Shown here piece after piece: positions 20,368 to 31,194 of a stretch of 64,000 bases of DNA (its first letter is position 1; each line of letters starts with the position of its first letter). This DNA comes from Paraphaeosphaeria minitans (taxonomy: Eukaryota; Ascomycota; Dothideomycetes; Pleosporales; Didymosphaeriaceae), in the NCBI GenBank assembly GCA_015832175.1, contig WJXW01000019.1, forward strand, positions 186,001 to 250,000, written 5' to 3'. Made by a program: the position numbers and the translations under genes. The notes beneath the pieces were generated by a model, which was not told the DNA's origin, did not search any database, and saw nothing but the letters and a program-made list of their open reading frames with translations.

Positions 20368-21140
20368 GTAGTAATAATATTAGGCTGCCGCATATATTTA
20401 ATAGTACAAAAACGTACAGGTATTATGTCGGTAATTAGTCAAATAGACATGCTTGAAACCGATAATTCTAATATTGTGGTCTCTCCCTATCTCCCTGGAC
20501 TGCAATACACCTGACCTATCTCATTCAAGAATCGCGCAAATCTGCCTCTATCTGTTTCCCATTTTCGCATAAGCTTACGCTCTAGCTCACATCTACCTTA
20601 TTTGAGTAAAGTATCTATAGGTAAATGTACTAGCTATAGGAACTACTGTTGCTAAATACAATTCCTGTCAAGAGGCGTTTGCACTTTGAATAGGTTAGGC
20701 TAGAATGCCCCTGCATTGGCCAATCTACACAGGCGAGTCTTTCTGCGAGCCAGGAAACCCCAAAGTAATACTGCATCAGTTAGCTCCTACTTCCCCTCTA
20801 ATCACTTGCGACGTAGTTCCCGCGAGATGCGCATACTATTACAGCCTCAAGTACCGATCCAGAAATCCAGTACCTCGCTAGGTACGGTCACCTCTTTTGC
20901 GTCAAGAGACTCGCTTGGCTGTTATTGGAAAATGACTGCCTTTGTAACTAATATCAAATCTCGTTTCAGTCCAAAATTAGTAAGTTAACCTTGCATTCTC
21001 GGTGATGCTTATGCATAGCTTCGAAGGTCTCATCCCAACAGTCGATATCACACTGGCTATTGACTTTCAGAGAGCAACTTATGCTTGCGCTCACACCCCC
21101 TAATTCAATTGTCAATATATCAAGATTCGAACTCAAACGA
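20368..21140. other. Intergenic stretch, no supported gene
   Basis: A plus-strand stretch at about 20740-20880 can be read as FCEPGNPKVILHQLAP and DVVPARCAYYYSLKYR. This looks like eroded coding sequence, but I cannot assign a family and stops follow quickly. Nothing else is supported. Confidence 0.35.
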
Positions 21141-21913
21141 CTACTGAGGTAGGTGATACGCTTGACTCTGCGATCTCTGCCGCTTCCGCGTCGTGACGTT
21201 TTCATCACTCATTCGACATGCATGGCAGTCTGGCACAGGCTCCTTGCACGCTTTGCGTATCGGATTCCGCGTGTCCTGTGCAGCACCCATATTGCACGGT
21301 GGACCCTCACGAGCAGTACGTGCAGCCACAGTAACAGCCTTTCCCCGGCATTCAGATGCAAGACGATATTCGCCCTCAGCCCAAGAGTCTAGTACGTCTG
21401 GCGGCTCGTAAGGTTCTCCTTCTTCTCCAGACTCGCCGGCAGGAGACGTGTGAGCCTGTCTATCCGCAGATATCTCATCTTCTTCATTAGCGTCTTCCTC
21501 TTGGACCGAAGACAACACGCGTCTGTGAGTCTGAGACTCAGCTGCAATAACCAGTCTTGCCACACTGCGTGACTCTGACTGCGATGATGCGTTAGCATAG
21601 ACCCTTTATCGGTTCAGTCAACGACGTACCGGCTGACGTGGCTCATTTCCTGGCGCTTTTATATCTTCAGACGGCAAGTACATCTTCAAGAGCTCGAGAT
21701 TCTTCCTGGGAATTATCAATACGGATTTTTAAACGAGCAGTGACGTCCTAACCGTTGATACATTAGAATATCCTCCAGTGATCTTTCTATAGGTGACAGC
21801 TTGCTTTGCAGAGATGCGATGTCCTCCTGCATTTGCACCAGCGTCGGTTCATTTGTCTCTAGCTTGGGCTGGGTGGCCGTAGGGGGGTATGATGCATTGG
21901 AAGCGCCTGCCAT
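21141..21913 (-). CDS. Small three-exon hypothetical protein (224 aa)
   Basis: The family is not recognised, but the gene structure is convincing. Exons 21753-21913, 21630-21705 and 21141-21578 join in matching phases across introns of 47 bp (GTTAGG...CCCAG) and 51 bp (GTACGT, CTAACG branch, CAG). The N-terminus has a heptad-like coil (LVQMQEDIASLQSKLSPIER). The middle is acidic and disordered. The C-terminus holds several Cys (PPCNM, KACKEP, CHACRM) that might bind zinc, and ends with a basic TRKRQRSQSQ that could be a nuclear signal. A nuclear role is only a suggestion. Confidence 0.55.
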
Positions 21914-22592
21914 GTATTCGGAAGTTTCCGAATTTCCAAGCCTTGTAGATTATGTCTGGGCATTGGTGAGTACGTACTAAGGCTATTTAATAGCTCTACG
22001 TGTTCGTGCGTCATTAATGGTCAGGCCTGTGAAGTATTTACTGGTGAACTATATGATCTGTAGTCTGGAAAAATCATCAATGAGCAAGAGAATGGCGTTT
22101 CTAAACGGGATAGCGTCTCTGTCATCATAAGCTTGTCCCAATGGGTATGTTTGCATGACCTGGTATTGTGAGGGTAGGGACTTGCACACCGTGGCTCTTG
22201 CTTAGCTGCAACGGAACTTCGCCGCCGCTTTCGGGTCAGCAGATCAGACGGTGATGATCGTTACTAGATGTCGAGACCATAATACACCGTAACCATAGCT
22301 ACATATGTGTCCATGAATAGTATCAGCAATCCTGATGTTCATGCTTACACAGCGTGGGTCAGTGAAGGCTCCGAGCATGACATCCAGATGATCCTTATTG
22401 CACGTCATGGCGGATCAGTCCTCGTCTGTTAGATGATGAAGTGCCAACGCGCGCAAGTAAGAATCGCAATTGATATACGTATCCAGAGCTCCAACTTGTA
22501 CAAGTAAGCTTGCCGTTGGTCATATCCGCCCTATTACCTTCGAGTAGCTGGACTCTTGAGCCTTGTGAACGTATCCGGCATCTCTCGCGGTC
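21914..22592. other. Intergenic stretch, no supported gene
   Basis: This presumed promoter region between a minus-strand and a plus-strand gene shows no coding signal. Confidence 0.4.
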
Positions 22593-23027
22593 ATGTCTGT
22601 ACCATCGTCAGGAACTCAACCGAACAAAGGCACTCTATCTCGTCAGTGCAAGGTTACTGGTTATAAGCATTACTTCCGGGAGAGCTCGGATGTTACAGAC
22701 GACTCGTCGAGAGAGGACAGCAGCACTGATGACAGCAGCACCGAGGACAGCGATGACGACGAAATCGACCATTTCCTTGTTGCGAATGATATGACTGATT
22801 CGGAAGAAGAGTTTGTCCCGCACGAAACAAGCGATGATGATGGTTGGAGCAGCGGCTTCGACACCTGCGACGATTTCACCGAGGGCTCGGATCATGCGTT
22901 GGACCTACGCAATGTGTTGACCGTGCTTTGTGAAGGCAACGGCAATGCGCTATCCCCACGAAAGAATTCGGATGACGCGAAAGACGAAGAGGATGAGGAA
23001 GAGATTATCTCCCCTCTGACTATATGA
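22593..23027 (+). CDS. Acidic, disordered 144-aa hypothetical protein
   Basis: A single-exon frame starts at ATG 22593 (MSVPSSGTQPNKG). Residues 35-65 are a run of Ser/Asp/Thr repeats (DDSSREDSSTDDSSTEDS), followed by more Asp/Glu-rich sequence and a final KDEEDEEEIISP. The low-complexity acidic composition fits a disordered nuclear or chaperone-binding protein, but no domain is visible. A frame of low complexity can arise by chance, so confidence is moderate. Confidence 0.4.
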   Translation: MSVPSSGTQPNKGTLSRQCKVTGYKHYFRESSDVTDDSSREDSSTDDSSTEDSDDDEIDHFLVANDMTDSEEEFVPHETSDDDGWSSGFDTCDDFTEGSDHALDLRNVLTVLCEGNGNALSPRKNSDDAKDEEDEEEIISPLTI

Positions 23028-23602
23028 TGCACGTGGCAAGTGCATTTGCAAGCATGTACGATAGAACCATCTAACCGTGTCGCCGTAGAGGAGCAAGGCA
23101 GTCGTCTGCGAGGAGATATTAGAGGTGAACGGAATCAATGTAGATAAATGATTCGGCACACTGTACAAGCCCCGCCTTGTAACATAAAGACGCTCAGTCT
23201 ACCAGCAGTTACTAGCTTGACGTTGGAATAACCACGACAGGACGGCGAAGAGCGAAAGCTCCATTGAACGAGTCACAATGTCAATCCCGTATCTGTGGGA
23301 GTCTAATGCGTCCCCTTCAATTCGTGGCGCGGCACAGGTCCTATCTCGCCCGTGCAACTCAGAGCTTGGAGGACGTTCGGGGATTTGAGATATGCTATCG
23401 ATCTTTGTATGACATGCAAGTGCTCACTGCATCCCGTAACCACGCAGGAACCACACAGAGTTAACAAAGCATCAGTAAGGATGCAGTCACTATGGTCATG
23501 TAGCTTTTCTGATATAACATGTACTGTCATAGGGTGCGAATGTTTATGGCAAGAGCATGGGCGGGTCCATGCCACGACAAAGGTAATTTACCGAACAACC
23601 CT
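23028..23602. other. Intergenic stretch, no supported gene
   Basis: Only short overlapping ORFs without motifs are present here. Confidence 0.4.
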
Positions 23603-24409
23603 CTACAGGCCGTTCACGACCCATCCTTCAGCCAGCTCTTTTAACACCTCAATCACTGCCCTTGCCGATGGCGAGCTGAGCCAAGGATGTCTACGAGCAT
23701 TGCGCCCGAACAACGATAAATTGAATTCCTCCTCCTTGGGAGCCCAGCGGAGATTGGGCGGAACCTGCACATCCATCTTGATTTGTTTAGATTCGTCGTC
23801 CAAGAGGTAAGATATCGAGGTTTCTTGAGCAAGCCGTTTGATGAGTGTGGTTTCTTTCCGAAGCGCGGATAGGTAGGATAAACCACGGGGGACAAAATTC
23901 GGGTCAGCTTGGGACCAATAGGGTATGTGAACTCTCACACAAACGTCAACATTTTCCATGCAGTAGTTCAGTATTGCTATCAACATGGTCTTGCCACAGT
24001 CACTCTCGAAAGTCATTGAGAAGCACTTGATCGCCACATTGCGGAGCATGGACCAGCGGCGGAAGAGTGGGATACACTGCCCCATGGCATTCAGAGAGCG
24101 GCTGTCTTCGAGAATTATACGGTTCTGAGGGAGTGCTAGTCCTTTGGTCTCTTTGTAAAGCTGCTTGCAAACGTACTTGAGCTGGTTAGCTTCACTCCGA
24201 TGGGCCCGTGAACGTGGAAAGGCACGCCCGGGGAAAGCCCTGCGAAGCGAGGCGAGGATGCTTTTGCGAGACGACTGGTGCGCCGATCTTCTGCAAAGCC
24301 TGGCGATGCCATCCTTGTCTTTCTTGTAGAGAAGACCGTCCGCATCATAAAGTACAGCGAGATAAACCTCGTCACGGAGCTCCCGTGGAAGCCGGAATAG
24401 GGAGGACAT
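23603..24409 (-). CDS. F-box-like 2EXR-type protein
   Basis: The 268-aa protein opens with MSSLFRLPRELRDEVYLAVL, the LPxELRxxIY signature of the fungal 2EXR/F-box-like family. These are thought to be substrate-recognition or scaffolding proteins, mostly of unknown target. A conserved NQLKYVCKQLYKET follows near residue 80 and the rest is alpha/beta. The frame extends upstream to 24523, but the ATG at 24409 places the motif at the N-terminus as in relatives and is preferred. The frame is intact and ends at 23603. It lies tail-to-head with the lipase relic upstream on the same strand. Confidence 0.7.
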   Translation of the reverse strand: MSSLFRLPRELRDEVYLAVLYDADGLLYKKDKDGIARLCRRSAHQSSRKSILASLRRAFPGRAFPRSRAHRSEANQLKYVCKQLYKETKGLALPQNRIILEDSRSLNAMGQCIPLFRRWSMLRNVAIKCFSMTFESDCGKTMLIAILNYCMENVDVCVRVHIPYWSQADPNFVPRGLSYLSALRKETTLIKRLAQETSISYLLDDESKQIKMDVQVPPNLRWAPKEEEFNLSLFGRNARRHPWLSSPSARAVIEVLKELAEGWVVNGL

Positions 24410-24551
24410 GCTGGGTTCCACTAAGCTATTGCCTGCACTTATAAAACCTGCGGAGGTGCTGCTGACAGTGATCGAATAGCCGCGATTCAGACGGCTGACC
24501 CTTGCGCTAGTCCCGTCATGCAAGCTACTAACATTACCACGCCCCGCACGT

Positions 24552-25764
24552 CTACAATAATAATAAGCCGATCAACCCGTTCAGCATTATCTCTTCCCTA
24601 TGTATTTCGCCACGTGATGTCACGGTGTGACTGATGCGAGCTTGTCTGTCTTTGCGTCTATAGTCGATGGGCTCACCGGCCGCTAGCAGAGCAGCGATCC
24701 TTTTCCGGTAAATCTTAATTCCGTGCACTTTCCACGTCGTGACTCTTTCTTCGTCTAGTTCTTTGTTATCCACCACCCTGATGCTTATCTGTGATTTCCT
24801 GGCGGGCTCCACTCGCATCGAAAGAAGGGTGCCTGAGTTCGCAAACATCCTCCGACTTGGCGTAGCTGCGACGCCGGAGCCTGGATCCAGTGCATGGTTA
24901 TCCCACGAACGTCGAATGAGAGGTGAGTGATGTCGGAAATGTTTCAACCAACGGTTCGCTATATAGCCCATATCGGCTTTGGTGATTGGATCGCCGTCGT
25001 TGATCAGAGAGAGAAATAATGAGCTTCGGGAATCGGAGCGCTCATCAGCATGGACCGGAAGCGGAATGGTTGATATGGGTGGTGCCCCAAATATGATGCG
25101 GTGAATGGTGTCGAACCCCGCTGCGGTCTGCGCCAATGGGGAGTTTTTGGTCGATTTGAGATGCGAATACAACAGACTCGCAATGGCCGCTCCTGCCGAG
25201 TGTCCAGTGAACAATAGCGTCGATCCATCCTCGACAGCACTAAGGGAACGCGCTATGGGGCGAATTAGTATCCTGACGGCCTCCAAGAATCCAGCGTGAC
25301 ACATGGTCCGTTGTCCGCCCTCGACACTGTCAGAACCCAAGCAATACATCATCTGGTCATGCTACGAACCAAAATTCCATCTGGCTCGGATGCACTGTTT
25401 TTCAAGTTCACTACCCAGTCTTTGAGACCTCTTGTGCCGGCAACGGCGACAACAGTGACCCAAGTCTGCGAGATGGTACGGTGCTGGCTAATCTTGATTC
25501 TCTCCAGTGCAGCGGAGGGGGTCGTCAAAGAAACGGCAGCGACATTGTATGCTGTTTCCGAACAAGCAACTGCAAGGTGTATCAATGGCCAAGCGCTTGT
25601 TGGTCTAGTTCCTGAATTAGCTCAGCGCATCTGATACGGGAGGCTACAGAAATCTTGTTCTCCGTGTCGACGATATGCGGAGATCTCGCTTGAACGGAGC
25701 ACGCAGGCGGGTTGCTACCAATTTGAGTATGCGGAGTCTGCTGAGAGTTCTGCCTTCCGTTCAT
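24552..25764 (-). pseudogene. Class 3 lipase-like gene with one frameshift
   Basis: This is a fungal alpha/beta-hydrolase of the lipase class 3 type. Exon 1 ends ...VAVAGTRGLKDWVVNLKN...PDGIL. It joins exon 2 (24552-25319) across a 50-bp intron (25320-25369), giving CHAGFLEAVRI and then LLFTGHSAGAA, the GXSXG nucleophile elbow. A later FGAPP and LINDGDPITKAD supply the region of the catalytic Asp. The N-terminal part starts at ATG 25764 (MNGRQNSQQTP), but near 25595, after ELDQQALG, the frame must shift by one base to reach LIHLAVACSETAYN, with no intron there. Either the gene is dead or one base is missing from the assembly. Confidence 0.65.
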
Positions 25765-26314
25765 CCTGGTATGCTAGCTTTCGACTCGGCCATACATGCG
25801 GGCAAGATCATGAACATGGCATCGTCCGAGCTGAAAATTCGATTACGTTCAAGTGCAATTTTGAGAGACAATTATCCTGCGATTGCTTATTCAGATCAAC
25901 TATCCTTCACTAAGCAATCTCCTGGTTTTTCGACTTTCTACGGATCTGAAATGCTCGTGCGATCTCTCAAGCTATCGAGTGAGAGGGCGTGTACGGCTTA
26001 CAGGCTACTATGCAGCATGACCGTCCCAAGGTAATCGTGTCTCTTAAGTGCGGCCTATGCGATTGACACGTGACAGTTCGAGTTTCGATGGCAGTGGAGG
26101 ACAGTATGGACTATAAGATGTAGTAGTGCGAATTTTGATTGCATTGTACCTCAAGTGCCCACGTTCGCATGATCTCGTTAAGAAAACCGCTTTCATACAG
26201 GTTGGCTGCTTAGTAGGCCTTTGTAGAATAATGAGAACAATTATATATGTATAGTCGATCGAATCATAACTAGTATACGATTATGTTGCGCACACGCAGT
26301 GCTAGTATGTTCCA
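25765..26314. other. Intergenic stretch, no supported gene
   Basis: The plus-strand ORF at 25675-26034 is mostly antisense to the lipase 5' end and shows no motifs. Nothing else is seen. Confidence 0.4.
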
Positions 26315-26769
26315 TTATTTGAACTCTTCAAGTTGTTCTCTGATATTTTTGCAAATACCTTGGATACATTCGAACGCCGCGACAACGTCGTCGAAGCAGG
26401 GAACTCGCTCAGGCAGCACCCGCTTTTGGGCACTATTGTTCGAAGCTTTTGAAAGCACATCTTCGCTCCTCTCTGGCATGGAAGCTTCGCTTTGACCGGT
26501 TTCCCCACTTGTTTCATGAATTGGACTGCTTCGAGGAACAGTAACGATCCGCCCCGAAGATCCGCTGTCGCTCATGCGACGTCCATGTGGCACTTTGCCG
26601 GATTCTGTCACTTTTTCGGCTTTTGCCACTTTGTCGACTTTCGTCTTTTTGGCTTATGCTGCTGTTAGCTCAGTACGGAAGAAGCTGGCAGATACAGATT
26701 CCCGAGTGTACCATTTTTTCCTCCCGCGTTCCGGACTCGTTTTCGTCCTGCGGTGGCCGTTTGAGTCAT
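26315..26769 (-). CDS. Small two-exon basic hypothetical protein (131 aa)
   Basis: The family is not recognised. Exon 1 (26712-26769) encodes MTQTATAGRKRVRNAGGKN. Exon 2 (26315-26652) continues in phase after a 59-bp intron (GTACAC...CATAAG). The N-terminal half is Lys/Arg-rich (KKTKVDKVAKAEKV) and could be nuclear; the middle is Ser/Pro-rich. The C-terminal 30 residues form a clear amphipathic helix (DDVVAAFECIQGICKNIREQ). The donor is not ideal, but no other junction keeps the frame open. Confidence 0.45.
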
Positions 26770-27094
26770 GATTCCAGAATCTGCATGAAGAACTTGAGAT
26801 ATTCTGGTAGGCAGATCACAAGTATATCATTATTGTTGCTTGCAGGTCCCCCTACTTGCCACCTTTGCAACAGCGAGTGATGCCACGCATTTGCTGATAG
26901 TGCAAGCATACGAAGGATATGTCATAAGTCCCTCATTTATCTGCTTATGGCTTGTTAGCGTGATGCTGCGGCGCTCGCAACACGCCATCGTCATTTTATT
27001 GACTGCTTACACCGTCATGCACCGTAGCTCCGTCAGCTTGCTCGCGACACAAAACAAGTATATATAACAAGATCCTGGCTTGCAAATCTCGCTC

Positions 27095-28234
27095 ATGTGT
27101 AGCTTTCGTAAGATGTTAATCAGAGTTCCTTCGCTTGCGATCGTCTTGACGATACTGTTGAATTCTGCTGCGCATATGATCCTTGAGAATCCCGTTCCTT
27201 ATGGTCAATCTACCCTAAATAACTCCCCTTTAGATGACTCTGGCCTGGACTTCCCCTGCAAACTGCGAGCAGGCGTGTACGATGTGACCCGAATGAACTA
27301 CTGGACGGCTGGCGAAGTACAGACCGTTAGTTTCATAGGGTCTGCGGTCCATGGTGGAGGATACTGCCAATTTTCCGTGACAAACGATCCACAGCCCACA
27401 AAGGCTAGCCAGTGGAAGGTAGTACACACTGTCGTTGGTGGATGCCCAGCGAGCGCGGACGGTAACCTCACGGGAGGTTCGGTAGGCCATGGAGCGGCTA
27501 AATTTGATGTCATGCTTCCGAAGGAGCTACCAAATGGGAGATATACTTTTGCGTGGACCTGGTTCAATAGGGAAGGGAATCGTGAGATGTATATGAATTG
27601 TGCCCCTATCTCAGTCGGTGGCGGTGGAAACGACACCACATGCTTGGCGAAGCTGCCCGATATGTTCGTCGCCAATCTGCCGCGCGGAGCTTGCTCAACG
27701 GTGGAAGGTTTTGATTATGCATTCCCAGTCCCAGGAGACTCGGTAACGACCGGCATGCAGGCGAGGATCGCCACAACGCTTGACGGACCTGCGTGTGCTT
27801 CTGTAACCGCGCTGGGTGCTGGTGTTGGAACGTTGTGCCCTGCTGAGGGTACTTCACGCAGCCCGCAACACATAAGCGGCGAGGCAGCGACTTCGAACCA
27901 GAGGTCATCCGCTTCTACAGATCTCATGCTGTCTACATCCACGATAGATATCGTGCTGCTGAGAACGTCCACGGTTGAGCCTCAGGTCCATATCGCAGAG
28001 CACACAGCTACATCGGCATATAAGGCCGGGACGCCATCTTCGACTCCACGAGTAGCGTCGGTGGCGTTTTCTCCAGCTTGCGTACCGTGCGGTTCCGAAG
28101 ACGGTATTCTCTGCATGGATGAGCATCAATATGGCATTTGCAATCAAGGCTGCGCGCTCCCTCAGCCCTTGGCCACCGGAACCGTTTGCTTAGACGGGCG
28201 GATTCAGAGACGCTCTGGAGGACTTTCCCGATGA
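27095..28234 (+). CDS. AA11-type lytic polysaccharide monooxygenase (LPMO)
   Basis: This is a secreted copper enzyme of the AA11 LPMO family; characterised members oxidatively cleave chitin. An N-terminal signal peptide (hydrophobic SLAIVLTILLNSA) is cut before HMILENPVPYG, so the mature protein begins with the copper-binding histidine. The second histidine of the histidine brace is in GSAVHGGGYCQFSV. WTWFNREGNREMYMNCAPI is the conserved strand near the axial aromatic residue. After about residue 205 a Ser/Thr-rich linker leads to a Cys-rich C-terminal module (CVPCGSEDGILCM...YGICNQGC), as in many AA11 proteins. The frame is intact. A TATATATAA lies at 27058. Start codons at 27095 and 27113 are both possible. 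Confidence 0.88.
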   Translation: MCSFRKMLIRVPSLAIVLTILLNSAAHMILENPVPYGQSTLNNSPLDDSGLDFPCKLRAGVYDVTRMNYWTAGEVQTVSFIGSAVHGGGYCQFSVTNDPQPTKASQWKVVHTVVGGCPASADGNLTGGSVGHGAAKFDVMLPKELPNGRYTFAWTWFNREGNREMYMNCAPISVGGGGNDTTCLAKLPDMFVANLPRGACSTVEGFDYAFPVPGDSVTTGMQARIATTLDGPACASVTALGAGVGTLCPAEGTSRSPQHISGEAATSNQRSSASTDLMLSTSTIDIVLLRTSTVEPQVHIAEHTATSAYKAGTPSSTPRVASVAFSPACVPCGSEDGILCMDEHQYGICNQGCALPQPLATGTVCLDGRIQRRSGGLSR

Positions 28235-28430
28235 TAATACAAGATGGTCATTTACGTGCCTCACGATCTCTCGTCTGTTCTCAAAGCCTGGCACGTAGCA
28301 CATAATGAGACCTTGTACTGTCCACGTGTGGAAACCAAAAACCACAAGATAATCAGTGTAGGCGACTGCCTCGTTGGATTTGGTCACGCGCCGTACAATA
28401 TTCATGGATCTATACCTCAACGTTCTCTAC

Positions 28431-28908
28431 TAACGTCCTCCCCTACATGACGGAAACCCCCGGTGCAGACATTGAAAAATCACAACAACTTCCAAAACCA
28501 GGCTCGTGCATCGAGTCCAAATCGTACGTCAGTCCTAGATTGTCATTTTGCAGCCCTGATTTGCGACACCTCCATCATGCCGTCGATCATTACTTGTACC
28601 GGTCTGCAACATCGTTGTCTTCTCACCTCTGCTACACCACGATAGAGCATGTATTAGTTCTCCTCGGAGCACTTCGGCTGTACCAACGTCATTCAGGAGA
28701 CTTTCAAATATGTTTTGTGCTCTTGAGAAGGTTGTCATGTCCTTTCGTGAGGGGAAGCATGATAGCTTCTTAGCACAGGACATTTACAAAATTTAATTAC
28801 TCAGTAGTTCATTCTGCTTACATACCGCACGCTATGATCAATCAATCTAGTGCACTGCGCTGTGCATGGCTTTTAGCGTGGTTTTCCGTCACGTAGAGGG
28901 GGACGTTA
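28431..28908. mobile_element. MITE with about 28-bp TIRs and TA target duplication (copy 2)
   Basis: This is a non-autonomous element of about 480 bp. The left end reads TA-ACGTCCTCCCCTACATGA and the right end, in reverse complement, reads TA-ACGTCCCCCTCTACGTGA. The repeats match through GACGGAAAACC. The flanking TA on each side is the target duplication expected of Tc1/mariner-type elements. There is no coding potential. A more diverged relative is at 15453-15983. Confidence 0.75.
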
Positions 28909-29608
28909 GCCCGCAGAGACGTCGACGCTGCAGGCATCTCGTATATACTAACGTTAGTCAACATTTCACGAATCGGAATAAACATGGTGGAGCGTGACCA
29001 AGGCGTACTAGTGTCAATGGAACTGCGGCTTGTCGTGATTAGCCATCTCCCGAGTGTAGCTTGGATCTAGATTGTTGAGCCTTGATGCAACACAACGGGG
29101 TGAATACGAGGAGAGATGGTTCGGATTCCTCTGTTCAGCCGTCAGGTTCGGTCTACCGAGCATCGTTATAACAATTATGGCAGTTTCGAGCGATGAGGAG
29201 TCAGTAGTAGGAGATAATACTCAAGTACGTGTAATAAGATGCAGTGGTTGGGTGTAGCAGAACAGAAGCATAGTTTCTGGTTGAACCTAAAATGGGGCTG
29301 TACTTCCTAGGAATTCCTTTTAACCTCGTCTCGATTACATATAGTTGTAGCTACTTGAAGCTGAGGTACCCCGCTTGATTTCCCTAGGGTTTCTTTTGCC
29401 CAAACTATGCGATGGACGTTATGTAACGTTAGAGTATATCTCCTTTCAACCGTTTAGCACATCAGTGAAGCGAGATCGATTCTTCCTGGCACACACATCC
29501 AGAGCTATGGTTTCCATTCCAGCTCAACAGGACCGCGTACCGGGCCAAATCCTGCAGGGGTTCTAACTGCTATCAGCATGCGTTTCGTTTACGATGGCCG
29601 GGCACCAC
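28909..29608. other. Intergenic stretch, no supported gene
   Basis: No coding signal, RNA gene or repeat is recognised here. Confidence 0.4.
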
Positions 29609-30575
29609 TCACGATGAGCGATCTTCGTACACCGTCCATGTTTCGCTGAATGGAGAGAATGGCGGCGGAAGTTCCGGAACAGCGTGGCTGTCAGGGTCTA
29701 CAAAAGTTCGGTTTTCCGTCGAGGGGGCATCCCTGCCCCTGACCCGGGCCTTCCGCGCCAGATAAAAGAGAACTGCTGCACAAAAGGCAATGAAGGCGAT
29801 TCCACCAAAGACAATCCCAACGATAGCGGCAACAGGCATTTCGGCAGGTCTATGACTGGCCAATGGGGAAGCCTGCTGCGAGCTCGTCGACGATGGCGCC
29901 AAGGCGTCGAAGAAGCTTCTTTAGGGACTGCTTCGCCGGGCGCTACCTGGAAATCCGCCCTTTCCGCTGCACGGATTTGCGCATCGAGTGTTTGTGTGCT
30001 ATTTGGATTGATGCCGCCTACCATCAGTTTTCCTTTGCACGAGTTCGGGGCAGCACAGTAGTAGAAGATGGGCTCTGTGCTGTTGATGGTCAAGTTCCAG
30101 TGGGTGATCTACCACGGTTAGCGGGCTTGTTTCTCCGTGATCGATGATGGTGGTAAGTCACATCGCTTGGGGTTTCTACCCATTGCGTTTTCGACCAGAA
30201 TCCGGTTCTGTCTCCTCCAAAGTATTCATAGGGGACACATGCGCTTCCAAATTCAGCCCGGGCAACCGAGTGATCTGGAGGGTAAAACTCGTAGGTCACA
30301 ACGTCGCCAACAGCCACGTTGGTCAACTCAGCAGGCTCGAATTGGAAGCCACCCGCTCCCACTTTGACTAGGTAGATTCTCGGCTCGCTCGAGGTGATGT
30401 ATGTTGCTGTTACAGAAGGTCCTGTAGTTGCACTCTGAGAAATCTGAAAATCTGGCAAAGTCGACGACGTTATACTCGCTACTTCGGCGGCTTTTACAGT
30501 TGGAGACAGACTGAGTACAAAAAGGGTGTTTGCTGCAACGGCGAGCGTCGCGGCCAAAGCCTGACATTTGGTCAT
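29609..30575 (-). pseudogene. Membrane-anchored cupredoxin-like (serine-rich extracellular) gene, one frameshift
   Basis: Exon 1 (30180-30575) starts MTKCQALAATLAVAANTLFV, a signal peptide. It then enters a plastocyanin-like domain: KVGAGGFQFEPAELTNVAVG, then PPDHSVARAEF with the first copper-ligand-type His. A 71-bp intron (30109-30179) joins it in phase 0 to ITHWNLTINSTEPIFYYCAA, where the ligand-type Cys lies. The second His of a classical site is not evident, so copper binding is uncertain. Near 29905 the frame must change by one base to enter the Ser-rich linker and the transmembrane helix IVGIVFGGIAFIAFCAAVLF with a cytoplasmic tail to 29609. The frameshift is either real or an assembly error. 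Confidence 0.65.
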
Positions 30576-31194
30576 GGCGGCCCCTGTGAGGGAAGAAATA
30601 TATCTACTATTAGATGCCGGAAAGCAGAATGGTTGCCGACTTGATGGATGCGAGCGATAGCAAAGACGGCAGGGCTGAGAGGAGCAGCTATTCATACGCC
30701 ATATCCATCCGTAGAAACATAGCGCACTCAGCCTCTGCGTTTGTTGCAATCGCTACTTTTACGGTACACAGACGACCCGATCTTAGATCACCTAGCTCAG
30801 TAACCCTTATGCTGCTTACTTTTGACATGATCCTTCTTACGGCTAACCCTTCTGGCCCGCAAAACAAAGGAAAGATGCGCCACACGAGCCAGCTTACGCA
30901 GGTGCAATACTGGCTACATCCTACTAGACAACTGCTGGAAGCGAGCGTCTGGCTATGTCCATTTGAGCTGGCTGTACTATTTTCATCCGACGACCGCACT
31001 TAGGTGCAGTCATGCTTATCACCAAACAAAAAGTGCATTCGTCTCTGCGTGAACACCCATACCTTGCTCTGGTCCCACAGTTCCGCCAGAGTCTTCGGAA
31101 CGTACTTCATTACGCGTATGAACGCTACTTCTTTGGAACTCACACCAGATACTGACTACAAGTACTCTCATTCCCAGACTGTTTACCGCCAAAT
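30576..31194. other. Intergenic region between divergent cupredoxin and methyltransferase genes
   Basis: This is the divergent upstream region for both flanking genes. No RNA gene or conserved coding sequence is recognised. Confidence 0.4.

Noticed and set aside
28447..28773. 108-aa ORF
   Set aside because: It lies wholly inside the MITE, which has no coding capacity in its other copy.
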